From NCBI GenBank assembly GCA_964486725.1, contig CAZAOK010000006.1, positions 1-64,000 on the forward strand: a DNA stretch of 64,000 bases. The letters are read 5' to 3'. Of the stretch, positions 24,509 to 35,050 are shown piece after piece (the stretch's first letter is position 1; each line of letters begins with the position of its first letter). The notes below the pieces were generated by a model. It worked only from the letters and a program-made list of their open reading frames with translations, had not been told where the DNA came from and made no database searches. The stretch comes from M55B154 sp964486725. GTDB taxonomy: Bacteria; Spirochaetota; UBA4802; UB4802. Both the position numbers and the translations under genes were made by a program.

Positions 24509-27500
24509 ATGAAACCATCTTTTAGACAAAATACCCTTACGGCACACGAGCTAACTGACTCACTTCTTCAACTTTCCAGAGAGATTGATATATCAACATC
24601 CATCAAAGAATGCGCTGTAGCTATACAATCCAGTATAATACAGTTGGGATTGCCTCTTGTCAACATATCCTTCCTTATAAATGACATGGGGGACGACTAC
24701 CTTCTATTATACCCCATCTGGAACAGGGTTAACGAATTAACCGGTAATTCCCTGGACTACACCGCACGAAACGAACCCGGCCCCATTGACATCCGTCTTT
24801 TGATAAAGAAAAGAAAAATTTCCCGTGACAGTATTATCTTTTCACTTATGCGTGGAATTATTGTGAAATCAGAATCGCTCCTTCTTGAATCATCAGATGA
24901 AGAATGTACCACCGTCCCGGCAAGCCAGTTCATGGTTGATTTTTTCACTTTATCAGGATTTGACCACAGTATGCTCACTCATGAGGATATCGAGAATATC
25001 GTTGAAAATGCAGATATTGGAGGCATTCTCTCGTTTCCATTACGCGATAAAAAGAATATAATAGGAACCCTCGACTTCGCCTTTCCATCAGGTTACACAA
25101 CAATTGATACATACACATTGCAACTGTTGCACCTGGCTGCCAATATTATTGCCTCAGGGTTCAGTCACTTTCTTTTAAAGAACAGGATGCACATATCAGA
25201 ATCCAAGTATCGTTCATTGTTTGATGCCACGCCGGTAGCCATGGGTGTATTAAACTCCAACCTGGAAATACTGGAAACAAACTCCCTCTTTCACGAATGG
25301 TTTTCCTCTTTCACCGGTACCACCAGGCAGAAATGTTACGAGATTATGCCAGGCACCCCGGGTACAGAGCCCTGCCCCCAGTGTCTTGTCCACAGAACAT
25401 TTGAAACAGGAAAAATCGCGTCACGTGAAAAAAAAGTGGAGATGAACAATAATGTCCATTATTTAAAATACACAACCGCACCGGTACTCAATGATTCTGG
25501 CAGCATAACCTCGGTGATACAGGTAATTGAAGATATTACCAGCCGCCGGATAGCAGAACAAAAAATTGAAAACTACAACCTGAAACTCGAAGAAGAAATA
25601 TCACAACGTACATCCGAGTTAAAGAACAGGGAGCAATGTCTTGCAAGTGTTGCCCATACAATATACGAGATAAAGCAGGCCAACAACCTGATGGAAAGCA
25701 TCAGTAAGATAATCAGGGGATTCTCAGGCCTGAATGCCATCAGTATTATTTGCGCAATTTATGACCAGGAACGTAATGACGTCTACCTGGCCGACATGTA
25801 TCCTGATACACTGGTGTCCCTTATAAAAAAAACCACTGGTGTAAAAGTATCCGGAATGCATATGAAGAAAGAAGTGTATCCCGACAATCCACTCATTAAA
25901 TGTATAAACACCGGAACTCCCATACACTTCAATAGTGAAGAGGAGGTAACCGGTTTTATTTCTGCCTGTTTTCCGGAAATCCAACTGTCGCGTTTATCAC
26001 CACTGGTTGATGCTGTCGCAAATAACGCCTTTATCGTTTTCCCCCTTTCAACCAAGTACAGGATTGAGGGGTCAATAGCTATTGCCGCCCCGCGTGATCT
26101 CATTGAAATGAATCTTGAATATTACCAGCTGCTTATTGATGCCTCCGCCGTAGAAATAAGCAGACAGAAAAATTCGGATAAACTGGCCATGTCAGAGATC
26201 AAGTACAGAAACCTCGTTGAAAATTCCAGCGATATAATTTTTCTGTGTAAAACTGACGGAGAGGTATTATTTGCTAACCGGACATTTTATGACACACTTG
26301 AGCATTCCCATTGCAGTATACAAAATATGAATATTTATTCTCTTTTCTCCAGTGAACACAGTGAACGGCTTGAAAAGATAGTATCATCAAGCTTCAGTCT
26401 CGGGCGTGACCCGGAGCCTTTTGAGATAAAGATACAGTCGTTGAACGGAAAATCCATCTGGACTGAAGTGAATATAAACCTCGTAACAGGTGATGAACCC
26501 GGTTTTCAGCTGGTTGCCAGGAATATCGAAAGAAGAAAATCGATGGAAACACATATCAACAGTCTTACCGCCTTCCAGGAGAAAATACTTCAAAACGAGA
26601 TGGTAGCAATTGTCACCACTGACCTTGACGGCAATATCACCAGCTGGAACAGGGGAGCTACAGAAATTCTTGGCTATCTTCCAGAAGAGGTAAAGGACAA
26701 AACCATTCACAATCTCATCGTGGCCCGAAACGTAAATCATCATTTCGCTTCGGAAAAGACCGATCACAGTGATATTACAGAACAACCGCAACAGGAAGTC
26801 AGCATTCGTAAAAAAGACGGTGGGGCTGCCAATACAATTTACATGAGTTCCTTAATGAAAAATGAAGAGGATATTCCCATTGCGCAAATGATATTTTTTA
26901 TTGATATATCAGAAAAGAAGAAACTTGAAAACAACTGGAAAGAACTGAATGAACGACTTAATCACGCCCAGCTTATAACTATTGTCTCTCTTGCCAAGCT
27001 GGCTGAATACCGTGATATTGAGACCGGGTTACACCTTGAACGAATAATGAAATACACCGAACTGATCGCCAGGCAGCTTGCCGGATATACACATTACAGT
27101 AATTACATAACCGAAGCGTATATTACAGACCTTGTGAACTCATGCCTTCTTCATGATATCGGGAAGGTTGGTATCCCCGACCAGATATTGCATAAACCAG
27201 GCATGCTGACAGAAGAAGAATACGAGATAATGAAGAAGCACACATTGATCGGTGGCGATACCATGGCCAACGCCGAGAAGAAAGTCAAGGGCAGATCCTA
27301 CCTGAATATCGGTAAAGAGATAGCTTATTATCATCACGAACGCTGGGATGGCTCGGGATATCCTTACGGATTAAAAGGAAAATCAATCCCCCTTTCCGCC
27401 CGAATCGTATCCATCGCCGATGTATATGACGCGTTAACCACCAGCCGACCCTACAAGGAAGCCTATAGTCACGACAGGGCCATGGAGATCATCGTGGAAA

Positions 27501-27589
27501 AAGCGGGATCACAATTCGACGAAACAATTGTAGACGCACTGCTAAAATGTAGCGGGGATTTCAAGGAGTGGAAAAACAAACTGGCATAG
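24509..27589 (+). CDS. Multi-sensor PAS/GAF HD-GYP protein (probable c-di-GMP phosphodiesterase)
   Basis: This cytosolic protein of about 1026 residues has a GAF-like domain (roughly 20-220), PAS (about 230-350), a coiled linker, a second GAF-like domain (380-540), two PAS domains (560-680 and 690-810) and an HD-GYP output (from about 830). The output keeps the metal-binding HDIGK near residue 880 and the GSGYPYGLKG loop near 950, so it should be active in hydrolysing cyclic di-GMP. No membrane helices are seen. A CPQC pair in the first PAS could bind metal. The ATG at 24509 follows an AGGG site; a GTG 15 bases upstream is an alternative. It converges on the next gene with no gap. Confidence 0.9.
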   Translation: MKPSFRQNTLTAHELTDSLLQLSREIDISTSIKECAVAIQSSIIQLGLPLVNISFLINDMGDDYLLLYPIWNRVNELTGNSLDYTARNEPGPIDIRLLIKKRKISRDSIIFSLMRGIIVKSESLLLESSDEECTTVPASQFMVDFFTLSGFDHSMLTHEDIENIVENADIGGILSFPLRDKKNIIGTLDFAFPSGYTTIDTYTLQLLHLAANIIASGFSHFLLKNRMHISESKYRSLFDATPVAMGVLNSNLEILETNSLFHEWFSSFTGTTRQKCYEIMPGTPGTEPCPQCLVHRTFETGKIASREKKVEMNNNVHYLKYTTAPVLNDSGSITSVIQVIEDITSRRIAEQKIENYNLKLEEEISQRTSELKNREQCLASVAHTIYEIKQANNLMESISKIIRGFSGLNAISIICAIYDQERNDVYLADMYPDTLVSLIKKTTGVKVSGMHMKKEVYPDNPLIKCINTGTPIHFNSEEEVTGFISACFPEIQLSRLSPLVDAVANNAFIVFPLSTKYRIEGSIAIAAPRDLIEMNLEYYQLLIDASAVEISRQKNSDKLAMSEIKYRNLVENSSDIIFLCKTDGEVLFANRTFYDTLEHSHCSIQNMNIYSLFSSEHSERLEKIVSSSFSLGRDPEPFEIKIQSLNGKSIWTEVNINLVTGDEPGFQLVARNIERRKSMETHINSLTAFQEKILQNEMVAIVTTDLDGNITSWNRGATEILGYLPEEVKDKTIHNLIVARNVNHHFASEKTDHSDITEQPQQEVSIRKKDGGAANTIYMSSLMKNEEDIPIAQMIFFIDISEKKKLENNWKELNERLNHAQLITIVSLAKLAEYRDIETGLHLERIMKYTELIARQLAGYTHYSNYITEAYITDLVNSCLLHDIGKVGIPDQILHKPGMLTEEEYEIMKKHTLIGGDTMANAEKKVKGRSYLNIGKEIAYYHHERWDGSGYPYGLKGKSIPLSARIVSIADVYDALTTSRPYKEAYSHDRAMEIIVEKAGSQFDETIVDALLKCSGDFKEWKNKLA

Positions 27590-28060
27590 TTACATATGTT
27601 TTTCCCGCCGGTGAAAAAAGTTAACATCTTCTTCTATGGATATTACCCCGTAATAGCCACCACGGCATTCACCCGGATTAAACAACCATGGTTTTTTTTC
27701 AGAAAGATACTGCAGGTGGGTATGACCGAACAAGGCAACATCACACCCCGCCCCTACCGTATCATCATATAAACCCGACAGCCCCCTGTGAACATGGAGA
27801 GTATCTCCATGGATAATATACACCTTGAACCCTTCAATTGTTTCGATTAGTTTTTGCTCTATCTGCATACCACGTGCCCTGTCAATATTCCCAGATACCT
27901 TCAACACGAATGGATTTCCCGGTAATTGAACATGCATCAGGTCTGCAACACCGTCACCACAATGAACAAGGTAATCGAATGGTTTTTCCAATGAAACAAT
28001 ACGCTCCAGGGCAGTAGTATTCCCATGGGAATCAGATACCACAAGTATCTTCACCGGCAT
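27590..28060 (-). CDS. YfcE/MJ0936-family metallophosphoesterase
   Basis: This 156-residue calcineurin-like phosphodiesterase has the metal ligands in order: SDSHGN, HCGDG, SGNIDRA, IIHGD and FGHTH. Short members of this family hydrolyse model phosphodiesters with Mn or Ni, and the in vivo substrate is unknown. Its ATG overlaps the stop of the upstream response-regulator gene by one base, so the two are co-translated. Confidence 0.9.
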   Translation of the reverse strand: MPVKILVVSDSHGNTTALERIVSLEKPFDYLVHCGDGVADLMHVQLPGNPFVLKVSGNIDRARGMQIEQKLIETIEGFKVYIIHGDTLHVHRGLSGLYDDTVGAGCDVALFGHTHLQYLSEKKPWLFNPGECRGGYYGVISIEEDVNFFHRREKHM

Positions 28061-29175
28061 CAGTCAACACCATGTTTTATGTTTTCTATGTACATGATGG
28101 TGCAATCATCGTATATGGCATATTTTGACTCATCAAGGACAAGGGCAACAAGTCTGGCAAATTTTTCATTTGTAGAAGATGTCCCATTTTTTAACACTTC
28201 AAGAACGGGATCCTTGCCCATCATGTTCCCCTTCTCGTCCATCTTGTCAATCACCCCATCGGTAAACAGGAAAAGCACTTCACCTTTTTTGAAGTCAGTT
28301 TTCCGGGTTATATAATCAATATTATTTCTAGGTCCGAGTATAACCTGGTTCTGGTTAATTTCTTCAACCCTGTCGGGTTTTGTCAGCAATGGATATTCGT
28401 GTCCCGCACTGGCGTATTCAAGAATTTCCCTGTGTGGGTCAAGCACGCCGCAGAAAAGCGTAACGAATGCTCCCTCGGGGAATGTTCCATTTAATTCATC
28501 ATTCATGATGGTCAGGATATTACCGGGTTTGTCGGTGATTTTCAGTGTATTATGGAAAAGCATTTTAACCATCATTGTATACAGGGCTGCCGAAATACTG
28601 TGACCGACAACGTCAGCCACGTAAAATACAACCCGCCCGTCGCGAAATAATATATAATCGAATATATCACCCCCCACATCGGTAAGGGGACGCATCCATG
28701 ATCTGATTCGAACGAGGTCACCATCATACTCATTTTCCGGGAGCATGATTTTCTGTACATTACTTGCCATCAACAATTCTGACCTTATTTCATCATTAAA
28801 ACGCAGCATCTTGCCAATTTTCATGCCGTTCTCGATACGGCGCAGAATCACTTCGACACGTTCGGGTTTTTGGATATAGTCATAAACACCCATTTTAAAA
28901 CTTTGCACCACCAGGTCGGGATCACCGGCACCGGACATGATCAGCACGGGCACCTTATGCAGCAGGGTCTCGTTTAACTCTGCGAGAAAATCGATACCGC
29001 TGAGCCCCGGAAGAAACATATCCAGTATTATCAGGTTTAATGAAAATGATTTAATTATAGACCGGGCATCTTCTGCCGATTCGGCTTCAAGCACGTGATA
29101 TTCATTTTCAAGCAGCCGAAACATGAATTTTCGAAAGTGTTCGTCGTCATCAATTATGAGAATGGTTTCTTTCAT
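28060..29175 (-). CDS. Response regulator with SpoIIE/RsbU-type PP2C phosphatase domain
   Basis: This protein of about 371 residues has an N-terminal receiver domain (ILIIDDDE, phospho-acceptor Asp in LIILDMFLPG, conserved Lys in YIQKPE). A SpoIIE-type PP2C domain follows (VGGDIFDYI, VADVVGHSISAALYTMM, LFLFTDGV). Such proteins dephosphorylate a STAS-domain anti-anti-sigma factor when phosphorylated and so start a partner-switching cascade. A stand-alone STAS protein is encoded at 54304-54633, but no anti-sigma kinase is in the window. The ATG at 29175 has GGAAAG just ahead. Confidence 0.92.
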   Translation of the reverse strand: MKETILIIDDDEHFRKFMFRLLENEYHVLEAESAEDARSIIKSFSLNLIILDMFLPGLSGIDFLAELNETLLHKVPVLIMSGAGDPDLVVQSFKMGVYDYIQKPERVEVILRRIENGMKIGKMLRFNDEIRSELLMASNVQKIMLPENEYDGDLVRIRSWMRPLTDVGGDIFDYILFRDGRVVFYVADVVGHSISAALYTMMVKMLFHNTLKITDKPGNILTIMNDELNGTFPEGAFVTLFCGVLDPHREILEYASAGHEYPLLTKPDRVEEINQNQVILGPRNNIDYITRKTDFKKGEVLFLFTDGVIDKMDEKGNMMGKDPVLEVLKNGTSSTNEKFARLVALVLDESKYAIYDDCTIMYIENIKHGVD

Positions 29176-29331
29176 CAACTTTCCAATTTAACAAAAAAAT
29201 GCTTGCATTAAGATAAAGGCCGCTGTTAGTCCATAATAATATGTACATCATGTCATGAACCGCACAGGGCTTCAAGAAATATTATAACAACGTGATATAT
29301 TTATCTAAAAATTCATTCAAGTGAAAATTAT

Positions 29332-31128
29332 ATGAACCAGAATAACATTCGAAATTTCTCAATTATTGCCCACATCGACCATGGCAAGTCAACCCTTGCC
29401 GACCGTATCATTGAATTGTGCCATATGCCCGGGGTGCCAGAACACCTTGAGCAGCTGCTTGATGACATGGATATCGAAAGAGAACGTGGAATAACCATAA
29501 AATCAAACGTTATCACTCTGAATTACACCGCCAGGTCGGGGGAAGAATACCTGCTCAATCTTATCGACACACCAGGGCATGTTGACTTCAGTTACGAGGT
29601 ATCCCGCGCCCTTGCCGCGTGCGACGGTGTACTACTTGTAATTGACGCCTCACAGGGGGTAGAAGCGCAAACCATAGCCAACCTGTACCTGGCAATGGAT
29701 AATGACCTGGAGATCATCCCGGTAATCAACAAGATTGATATGCCCAACGCCGATATAGAAGCCACCAAAAGCAGCATAGAAAAATCCCTTGGCCTTGATG
29801 CTGATGTGGCTGTTCTTACTTCCGCCAGGGAGGGAACAGGAATCGAGGAGCTTCTCGAAAGAATTATTGAGTTTATTCCTCCTCCCAAGGGTGATCCTGA
29901 TGCTCCCCTGAAGGCCCTCATATTCGATTCATCATTCGACCAGTATGTGGGTGCCATATGCAAGGTACGAATAATTGACGGGATGGTTAAAAAAGACGAT
30001 GTGATACAGATGTTTTCCACCGGGAAGGAATACCCGGTGAGCGAGGTGGGATTCTTCCGAATTAACAGGGTAAAAAAGGATGTGTTATATCCCGGGGATG
30101 TAGGCTATATCATTGCCGGGATTAAATCGGTTATGGACACCAAGATCGGCGACACTATCACAACCGTTGATAATCCCGCCGACACGCAATTATCCGGATT
30201 CAGAGACGTAAAACCCATGGTTTTTTCAGGCCTGTATCCCATGTACAGTGACGATTATGACTCACTAAAAGAAGCACTGTACAAGCTCAGGCTCAATGAC
30301 GCATCACTCTTATTTGAACCAGACAACTCGTATGCCCTGGGATTTGGTTTCAGATGCGGATACCTGGGTCTGCTTCACATGGAAATAGTACAGGAGCGGC
30401 TGGAACGTGAGTTTGACCTTTCTCTGATTACCACCTCCCCAAGTGTTGAATACATCGTGCATACCATCAACGGGAAAGTGATGACCATCGACAACCCGGT
30501 TAAAATGCCCGATCCGGGACATATCGATTACATCGAAGAACCATTTGTAGACGCAAGCATTATCACCCCCTCGGAATACGTGGGAAACATAATGTCACTT
30601 GTAAGTGAATGCAGGGGTATTCACCGTCACATGGAATATTCCGATCCGACACGGGTTCAGCTTTTTTATGATATACCGTTATCTGAAATTGTATTCAATT
30701 TCTACGATAAATTAAAATCCTGTTCACGGGGATATGCCTCATTTGACTATGATTACAAGGACAACCGCCGTTCGGATATGGTAAAAGTGGATATACTGGT
30801 AAACGGTGAGTCGGTAGACGCCCTCTCCTTCATGGTTCACGAGAGCAAGGCAGCCCTGAGGGGACGTGAGATAATCGGCAAGCTTAAAGACATCATACCC
30901 CGCCACCAGTTCAAGATACCATTGCAGGCCGCAACGGGGGCAAGAATTATCGCGAGGGAAAACATATCCGCCCTGCGGAAAAACGTTACCGCCAAGTGTT
31001 ACGGCGGGGATATCTCCAGGAAACGAAAACTCCTTGAAAAGCAGAAAGAAGGGAAAAAACGGATGAAGATGATCGGTTCTGTTGAAATTCCACAGGAAGC
31101 TTTTCTTTCAATCTTAAAAATCGAGTAG
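29332..31128 (+). CDS. lepA: Elongation factor 4 (LepA)
   Basis: This 598-residue translational GTPase is of full family length. G1 is AHIDHGKSTL, the switch II/G3 is DTPGHVDF and G4 is NKIDMP. The C-terminal half has the LepA-specific domain, including GAKGYASFDYDY-like GYASFDYDYKDNRRSDMVKVD and the basic KRKLLEKQKEGKKRMK tail. It back-translocates or otherwise remodels stalled ribosomes. The HD-domain gene starts at its stop codon. Confidence 0.97.
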   Translation: MNQNNIRNFSIIAHIDHGKSTLADRIIELCHMPGVPEHLEQLLDDMDIERERGITIKSNVITLNYTARSGEEYLLNLIDTPGHVDFSYEVSRALAACDGVLLVIDASQGVEAQTIANLYLAMDNDLEIIPVINKIDMPNADIEATKSSIEKSLGLDADVAVLTSAREGTGIEELLERIIEFIPPPKGDPDAPLKALIFDSSFDQYVGAICKVRIIDGMVKKDDVIQMFSTGKEYPVSEVGFFRINRVKKDVLYPGDVGYIIAGIKSVMDTKIGDTITTVDNPADTQLSGFRDVKPMVFSGLYPMYSDDYDSLKEALYKLRLNDASLLFEPDNSYALGFGFRCGYLGLLHMEIVQERLEREFDLSLITTSPSVEYIVHTINGKVMTIDNPVKMPDPGHIDYIEEPFVDASIITPSEYVGNIMSLVSECRGIHRHMEYSDPTRVQLFYDIPLSEIVFNFYDKLKSCSRGYASFDYDYKDNRRSDMVKVDILVNGESVDALSFMVHESKAALRGREIIGKLKDIIPRHQFKIPLQAATGARIIARENISALRKNVTAKCYGGDISRKRKLLEKQKEGKKRMKMIGSVEIPQEAFLSILKIE

Positions 31129-31817
31129 TGCGTACTGATACCATGCGTATAACATATCCCGAAGATCCCGTTAAAAGAAAATTTATCACGCTTGCCGAAG
31201 AGTACGCCAGGCAGAGGATGCAGAACCTCCGCTCAAGCCATGGATGGGACCATGTAAGCCGGGTGGTACGCATGGCCCTCCATATTGCCGAAGCCGAAGG
31301 TGCCGACACTTTCGTGGTGCTCATGGCATCCCTTCTGCATGATATCGCCCGGGATGAAGAGAACGCCAGCAATGGACAGGCATGCCATGCCCTTAAAGGT
31401 TACCAGCTCACCCTTGAGTTTCTTACAGCCGCTAACATGGAACACCCCGTTGCCCTGCACATCGCCGAGTGTATCAGAACCCACCGGTTCAGAAGCGACG
31501 ACACGCCGGAAAGCCTTGAAGCAAAGGTATTGTTTGACGCGGATAAAATTGACTCTATCGGGGCCGTTGGCATAGGACGGGCATTTCTTTTTTCAGGAGA
31601 GGTAGGGGCCCGGCTTCATAACGATGAACACACCGACATCCTGTCAACCCGGGCTTACACCGAAGAAGATACCGCCTACAGGGAATTCATGGTTAAGCTG
31701 CAATATATCAGTAACCGGCTGTTTACAGGCGAAGGCAAACGGATTGCCCGGGCCCGCCATCAATTCATGACTGAATACTTCAACCGTCTCCACCTTGAAG
31801 TCACGGGTGAAGCATGA
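31128..31817 (+). CDS. HD-superfamily phosphohydrolase (YedJ-like)
   Basis: This protein of about 229 residues has the HD metal motif: SSHGWDHVSRV, LLHDIARDE, then TH and DADKIDSIG. The spacing and the C-terminal DADKID pattern are those of YedJ/uncharacterised HD hydrolases, probably acting on nucleotides. The GTG at 31128 overlaps the lepA stop by one base; an ATG at 31143 is a possible alternative, and neither has a strong ribosome site. It is coupled to lepA. Confidence 0.82.
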   Translation: MRTDTMRITYPEDPVKRKFITLAEEYARQRMQNLRSSHGWDHVSRVVRMALHIAEAEGADTFVVLMASLLHDIARDEENASNGQACHALKGYQLTLEFLTAANMEHPVALHIAECIRTHRFRSDDTPESLEAKVLFDADKIDSIGAVGIGRAFLFSGEVGARLHNDEHTDILSTRAYTEEDTAYREFMVKLQYISNRLFTGEGKRIARARHQFMTEYFNRLHLEVTGEA

Positions 31818-31832
31818 TGATGGTAATTACTG

Positions 31833-32267
31833 TTACTTGAATAACGAGTAGGCGAGCTCTCCCAGTCTCTGCATAAAGGTATACAGGGAATGATCCTTTA
31901 CCTCCTTGCTCCCCTCGTCGATCTTCCGGGTATATTCTTCCATCTTGGCAAGTTCGTCTTTATCCAGCCAGATACTGCCGCAGCGGGGACAATGATCGAT
32001 TATAATATCCGAGTATTCCAAAAAGTTTATCTTGTCCATCTGCACATCACCGCATTCGATACAGGTAAGCTCCGGTAAACGTTCTTCATCAGGATTGTAT
32101 TCAACCGAGATGGTTTCAAAATCACCTACCCCGTCTACCATGTCATGTAGAAGCTCGTTTAATTGATGACGATGCAGCCACATGCCGTTACACGAGTCAC
32201 ATGAAAGAATATTATGGTCCATTATTTCCGTTGTCTTCAGTTCGCTTTCACATCTGGGACATTTCAT
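31833..32267 (-). CDS. TFIIB-type zinc-ribbon protein (two ribbons)
   Basis: This 144-residue protein carries two zf-TFIIB-like ribbons, CPRCESEL...CDSCNGMWLHRHQLNEL and CIECGDV...CPRCGSIWLDKDELAKM. In each, the second CXXC is followed by the characteristic G-X-W-L/D-X-X-EL helix. A C-terminal helix ends AYSLFK. Proteins of this family are widespread and of unknown function. The GGAGG site lies 6 bases before the ATG. It faces the HD gene tail to tail. Confidence 0.8.
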   Translation of the reverse strand: MKCPRCESELKTTEIMDHNILSCDSCNGMWLHRHQLNELLHDMVDGVGDFETISVEYNPDEERLPELTCIECGDVQMDKINFLEYSDIIIDHCPRCGSIWLDKDELAKMEEYTRKIDEGSKEVKDHSLYTFMQRLGELAYSLFK

Positions 32268-32311
32268 TTGTAACCTCCAATCATGGTGATCTATTTGATG
32301 TATGTAACCCT

Positions 32312-34876
32312 TTATTGCTGCGCCCAGGTAATCATTCCGGACTGGAATTTTCGAATCATATGGGGATGTTTGGGTATAACCCTAACCGTGAAACCGAACT
32401 GTCCGGATTTCAGACACAACAGTTGTCCATTATATGTATATGAAGTATCACCGCTTTTTTCGTCAACTGTCATGGGAAGAGAGGCGCCATTTTCGATTTC
32501 ACCACGAAGATTCAAGCTGCCAAAATACAGTTCAACCTGCACATCCTCGGGATTAAGCTTGCCAAGGTTTACATCAGTGGTCACTTTCAGGCGTGATCCC
32601 ACGATGATCTCACTGTCCTTGCGGTATGATATATCTTTAACGAACACGTGATTCCATGCTGCTGATACCTTTGCCTTCCAGTCAGCCAGTTCTTTTGACC
32701 TCTTGAACCCGTTTTCGCTGAAAAGCCTGTAATTATGATGGGCGTTCAGATAAAATTTTTCGGTATAGTCACGAACCATCCTGTTAGTATTAAACTGGGG
32801 AAGCAATGACTTCATAGATTCCTTGATTTTACCTATCCATTCACGGGGCAGCCCGTCGGCTCCCCTGTTATAGAACATGGGCACCATCTCTTTTTCAAGA
32901 ATGTTATAAAGGGAAAGACTTTCTACCTCGTCCTGGTAATCCAGGTCATCATATTCTTCACCTTTGCCGATTGCCCATCCGTTATGCTCGGATATGGCCT
33001 CAGCCCACCAGCCGTCAAGAACACTGATATTCAGACCACCGTTAGGTATTACCTTCATACCACTGGTACCCGATGCCTCCTTTGGCCTTACAGGAGTATT
33101 CAGCCATACATCCACTCCCTGAACTATGTAACGGGCAATATTGATATCATAATCTTCAAGAAATACCACCTTGTTGCGATACCGTTCATCATCACGTACA
33201 AGGTGCACAATCCTTTTGATAAGTTCTTTGCCCATATTATCCCTTGGGTGAGCTTTACCGGCAAATATCAGTTGTACAGGGTAGTCCTTGTTCAGTAAAA
33301 TTCTATCAAGGCGCTCCATGTCCCGAAATATCAAAGTTGCCCTTTTGTAGGTGGCAAATCGTCGGGCAAATCCGATGGTTAACGCTTCAGAGTCCAGTAC
33401 CGACTCAGCTTTCTGGGCCTCACTTCGGGGAGCCCCGCGATTTATAAGCTGATCATGAAGATGTTTCCTGGCATACGCCACCAGGCGCTCCCGTAATCTA
33501 TCCCTGCAGCGCCAAAGCTCAGAATCAGGGATGGAATTGATGTTTGTCCAGATATTTTTGTCTACCGGGTTGTCGATCCAGCGGGGACCGAGGTATCGGT
33601 TAAAAAGCCGCATCATTTCATCCGATGTCCACGAAAGGGTCTGAATGCCGTTGGTGATATGATCAATGGGTATTTCGTGTTCAGGCAGCGACGGCCAGAG
33701 ATTGCTCCACATCCTGCGGGATACATGTCCGTGAAGTTCTGATACACCGTTGCAATATGCCGCGGTTTTGATGGCCAGAACCGTCATACAGAATGTCTCG
33801 TTTTTATCAGTTGGGTTTTCACGGCCCAGTGCTAAAAAACCCTCCCTTTGCAATCCCAGGGTGTTATAATAATGACCGAGGTATTTATCTATCAGTTCAG
33901 GCGAAAACCTGTCATTACCGGCCGGTACCGGGGTATGGGTTGTAAAAACCGTGCTGGCCTTAACGAATTCAAGTGCCTCGCTGTATTTAAGACCCTGTTC
34001 TTTCATGGCATCATGAATACGTTCAATGGCCAAAAAGGCTGAGTGTCCCTCGTTCATGTGAAAGGCGGTAATATTTTTGCCCACTGCCCTGAGGGCCCTC
34101 ATCCCGCCGATGCCCAGCAGCATTTCCTGCTTCACCCGCATCTCGTTGTCACCGCCATACAGCTGGTCGGTGATCATCCTGTCTTCTACACTGTTACGTG
34201 TTATATTGGTATCAAGAAGGTAGAGATGCAGCCGTCCCAGGTTAGACTTCCATATCTGGGCGTATACAACCCGGCCGGGAAATTCCACGCTGATCACCAG
34301 TGGCTGCTCATTTTCATCCATAACCAGTGTGAGGGGCAGGTTGTGAAAGTCGGTCTCGGGAAAACGTTCCTGCTGCCAGCCGTCTATGTTCAGGTACTGG
34401 TGAAAATATCCAAGCCTGTACATGAGACCAACCCCGGTAAGGGGAAGGCCAAGTTCGCTGGATGATTTCAGATGATCACCGGCAAGAACACCAAGTCCAC
34501 CGGAATAGATAGGTAATGACTCATGAATACCGAATTCTGCCGAGAAATAGGCAATACCCGCGTCTTTGGCATCGGGGTTGGCTTCTTCAAACCATGATTT
34601 TTTTGACAGGTGCCAGTCCAGTTCTTCTTCCACCCTTTTCATGTGGGCGATAAAACTTTCAGATTCTGCTGCCTCGTCCAGCTCTTTCTGTGACAACGCC
34701 CCCAGCAGGGCAACAGGATTATGTCCAACCTCACGCCATACTTCAACGTTAAGCCTGCGGAAAAGTTCAATAGCTTCGAAGTTCCACACCCACCATATAT
34801 TATACGCGATCTTCTTCAATGGCTTCAGCTTATCCGGTATATAGGGGTACACCTGGAATCTTTCAATCTTTCTCAT
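32312..34876 (-). CDS. glgP: Alpha-glucan (glycogen) phosphorylase
   Basis: This 854-residue phosphorylase has the N-terminal DUF3417-type extension (IAYNIWWVWNFEAIELFRRL) found in the non-regulated bacterial/archaeal type. The catalytic core includes PIYSGGLGVLAGDHLKSSSE, NEGHSAFLAIER and the PLP site EASGTSGMKVIPNGGLNIS, whose Lys binds the cofactor. It releases glucose-1-phosphate from storage glucan. The extra C-terminal 90 residues form a beta-rich domain (VKVTTDVNLGKLNPEDVQV). It appears monocistronic, divergent from the nitrilase-like gene. Confidence 0.95.
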   Translation of the reverse strand: MRKIERFQVYPYIPDKLKPLKKIAYNIWWVWNFEAIELFRRLNVEVWREVGHNPVALLGALSQKELDEAAESESFIAHMKRVEEELDWHLSKKSWFEEANPDAKDAGIAYFSAEFGIHESLPIYSGGLGVLAGDHLKSSSELGLPLTGVGLMYRLGYFHQYLNIDGWQQERFPETDFHNLPLTLVMDENEQPLVISVEFPGRVVYAQIWKSNLGRLHLYLLDTNITRNSVEDRMITDQLYGGDNEMRVKQEMLLGIGGMRALRAVGKNITAFHMNEGHSAFLAIERIHDAMKEQGLKYSEALEFVKASTVFTTHTPVPAGNDRFSPELIDKYLGHYYNTLGLQREGFLALGRENPTDKNETFCMTVLAIKTAAYCNGVSELHGHVSRRMWSNLWPSLPEHEIPIDHITNGIQTLSWTSDEMMRLFNRYLGPRWIDNPVDKNIWTNINSIPDSELWRCRDRLRERLVAYARKHLHDQLINRGAPRSEAQKAESVLDSEALTIGFARRFATYKRATLIFRDMERLDRILLNKDYPVQLIFAGKAHPRDNMGKELIKRIVHLVRDDERYRNKVVFLEDYDINIARYIVQGVDVWLNTPVRPKEASGTSGMKVIPNGGLNISVLDGWWAEAISEHNGWAIGKGEEYDDLDYQDEVESLSLYNILEKEMVPMFYNRGADGLPREWIGKIKESMKSLLPQFNTNRMVRDYTEKFYLNAHHNYRLFSENGFKRSKELADWKAKVSAAWNHVFVKDISYRKDSEIIVGSRLKVTTDVNLGKLNPEDVQVELYFGSLNLRGEIENGASLPMTVDEKSGDTSYTYNGQLLCLKSGQFGFTVRVIPKHPHMIRKFQSGMITWAQQ

Positions 34877-34994
34877 AATAACCTCTTACAAATATATTTC
34901 ACAAGTGTTATAATGTATCACTTTTCCGGGAATTGCAACATAAAATAAATATAAACCGGTGGAAAAAACCACGGCAAGGACAGGGTTTTTTCAT

Positions 34995-35023
34995 TTGACC
35001 GGGAAAGCACTTAAATGTAAATT
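34995..35023 (+). promoter_or_regulatory. Sigma-70-type promoter of the nitrilase-like gene
   Basis: TTGACC (34995-35000) and TAAATT (35018-35023) are separated by 17 bases, about 28 bp before the ATG at 35051, in the divergent gap with glgP. Confidence 0.45.
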
Positions 35024-35050
35024 TGTATACCAATAACCAGGGGGGTGACG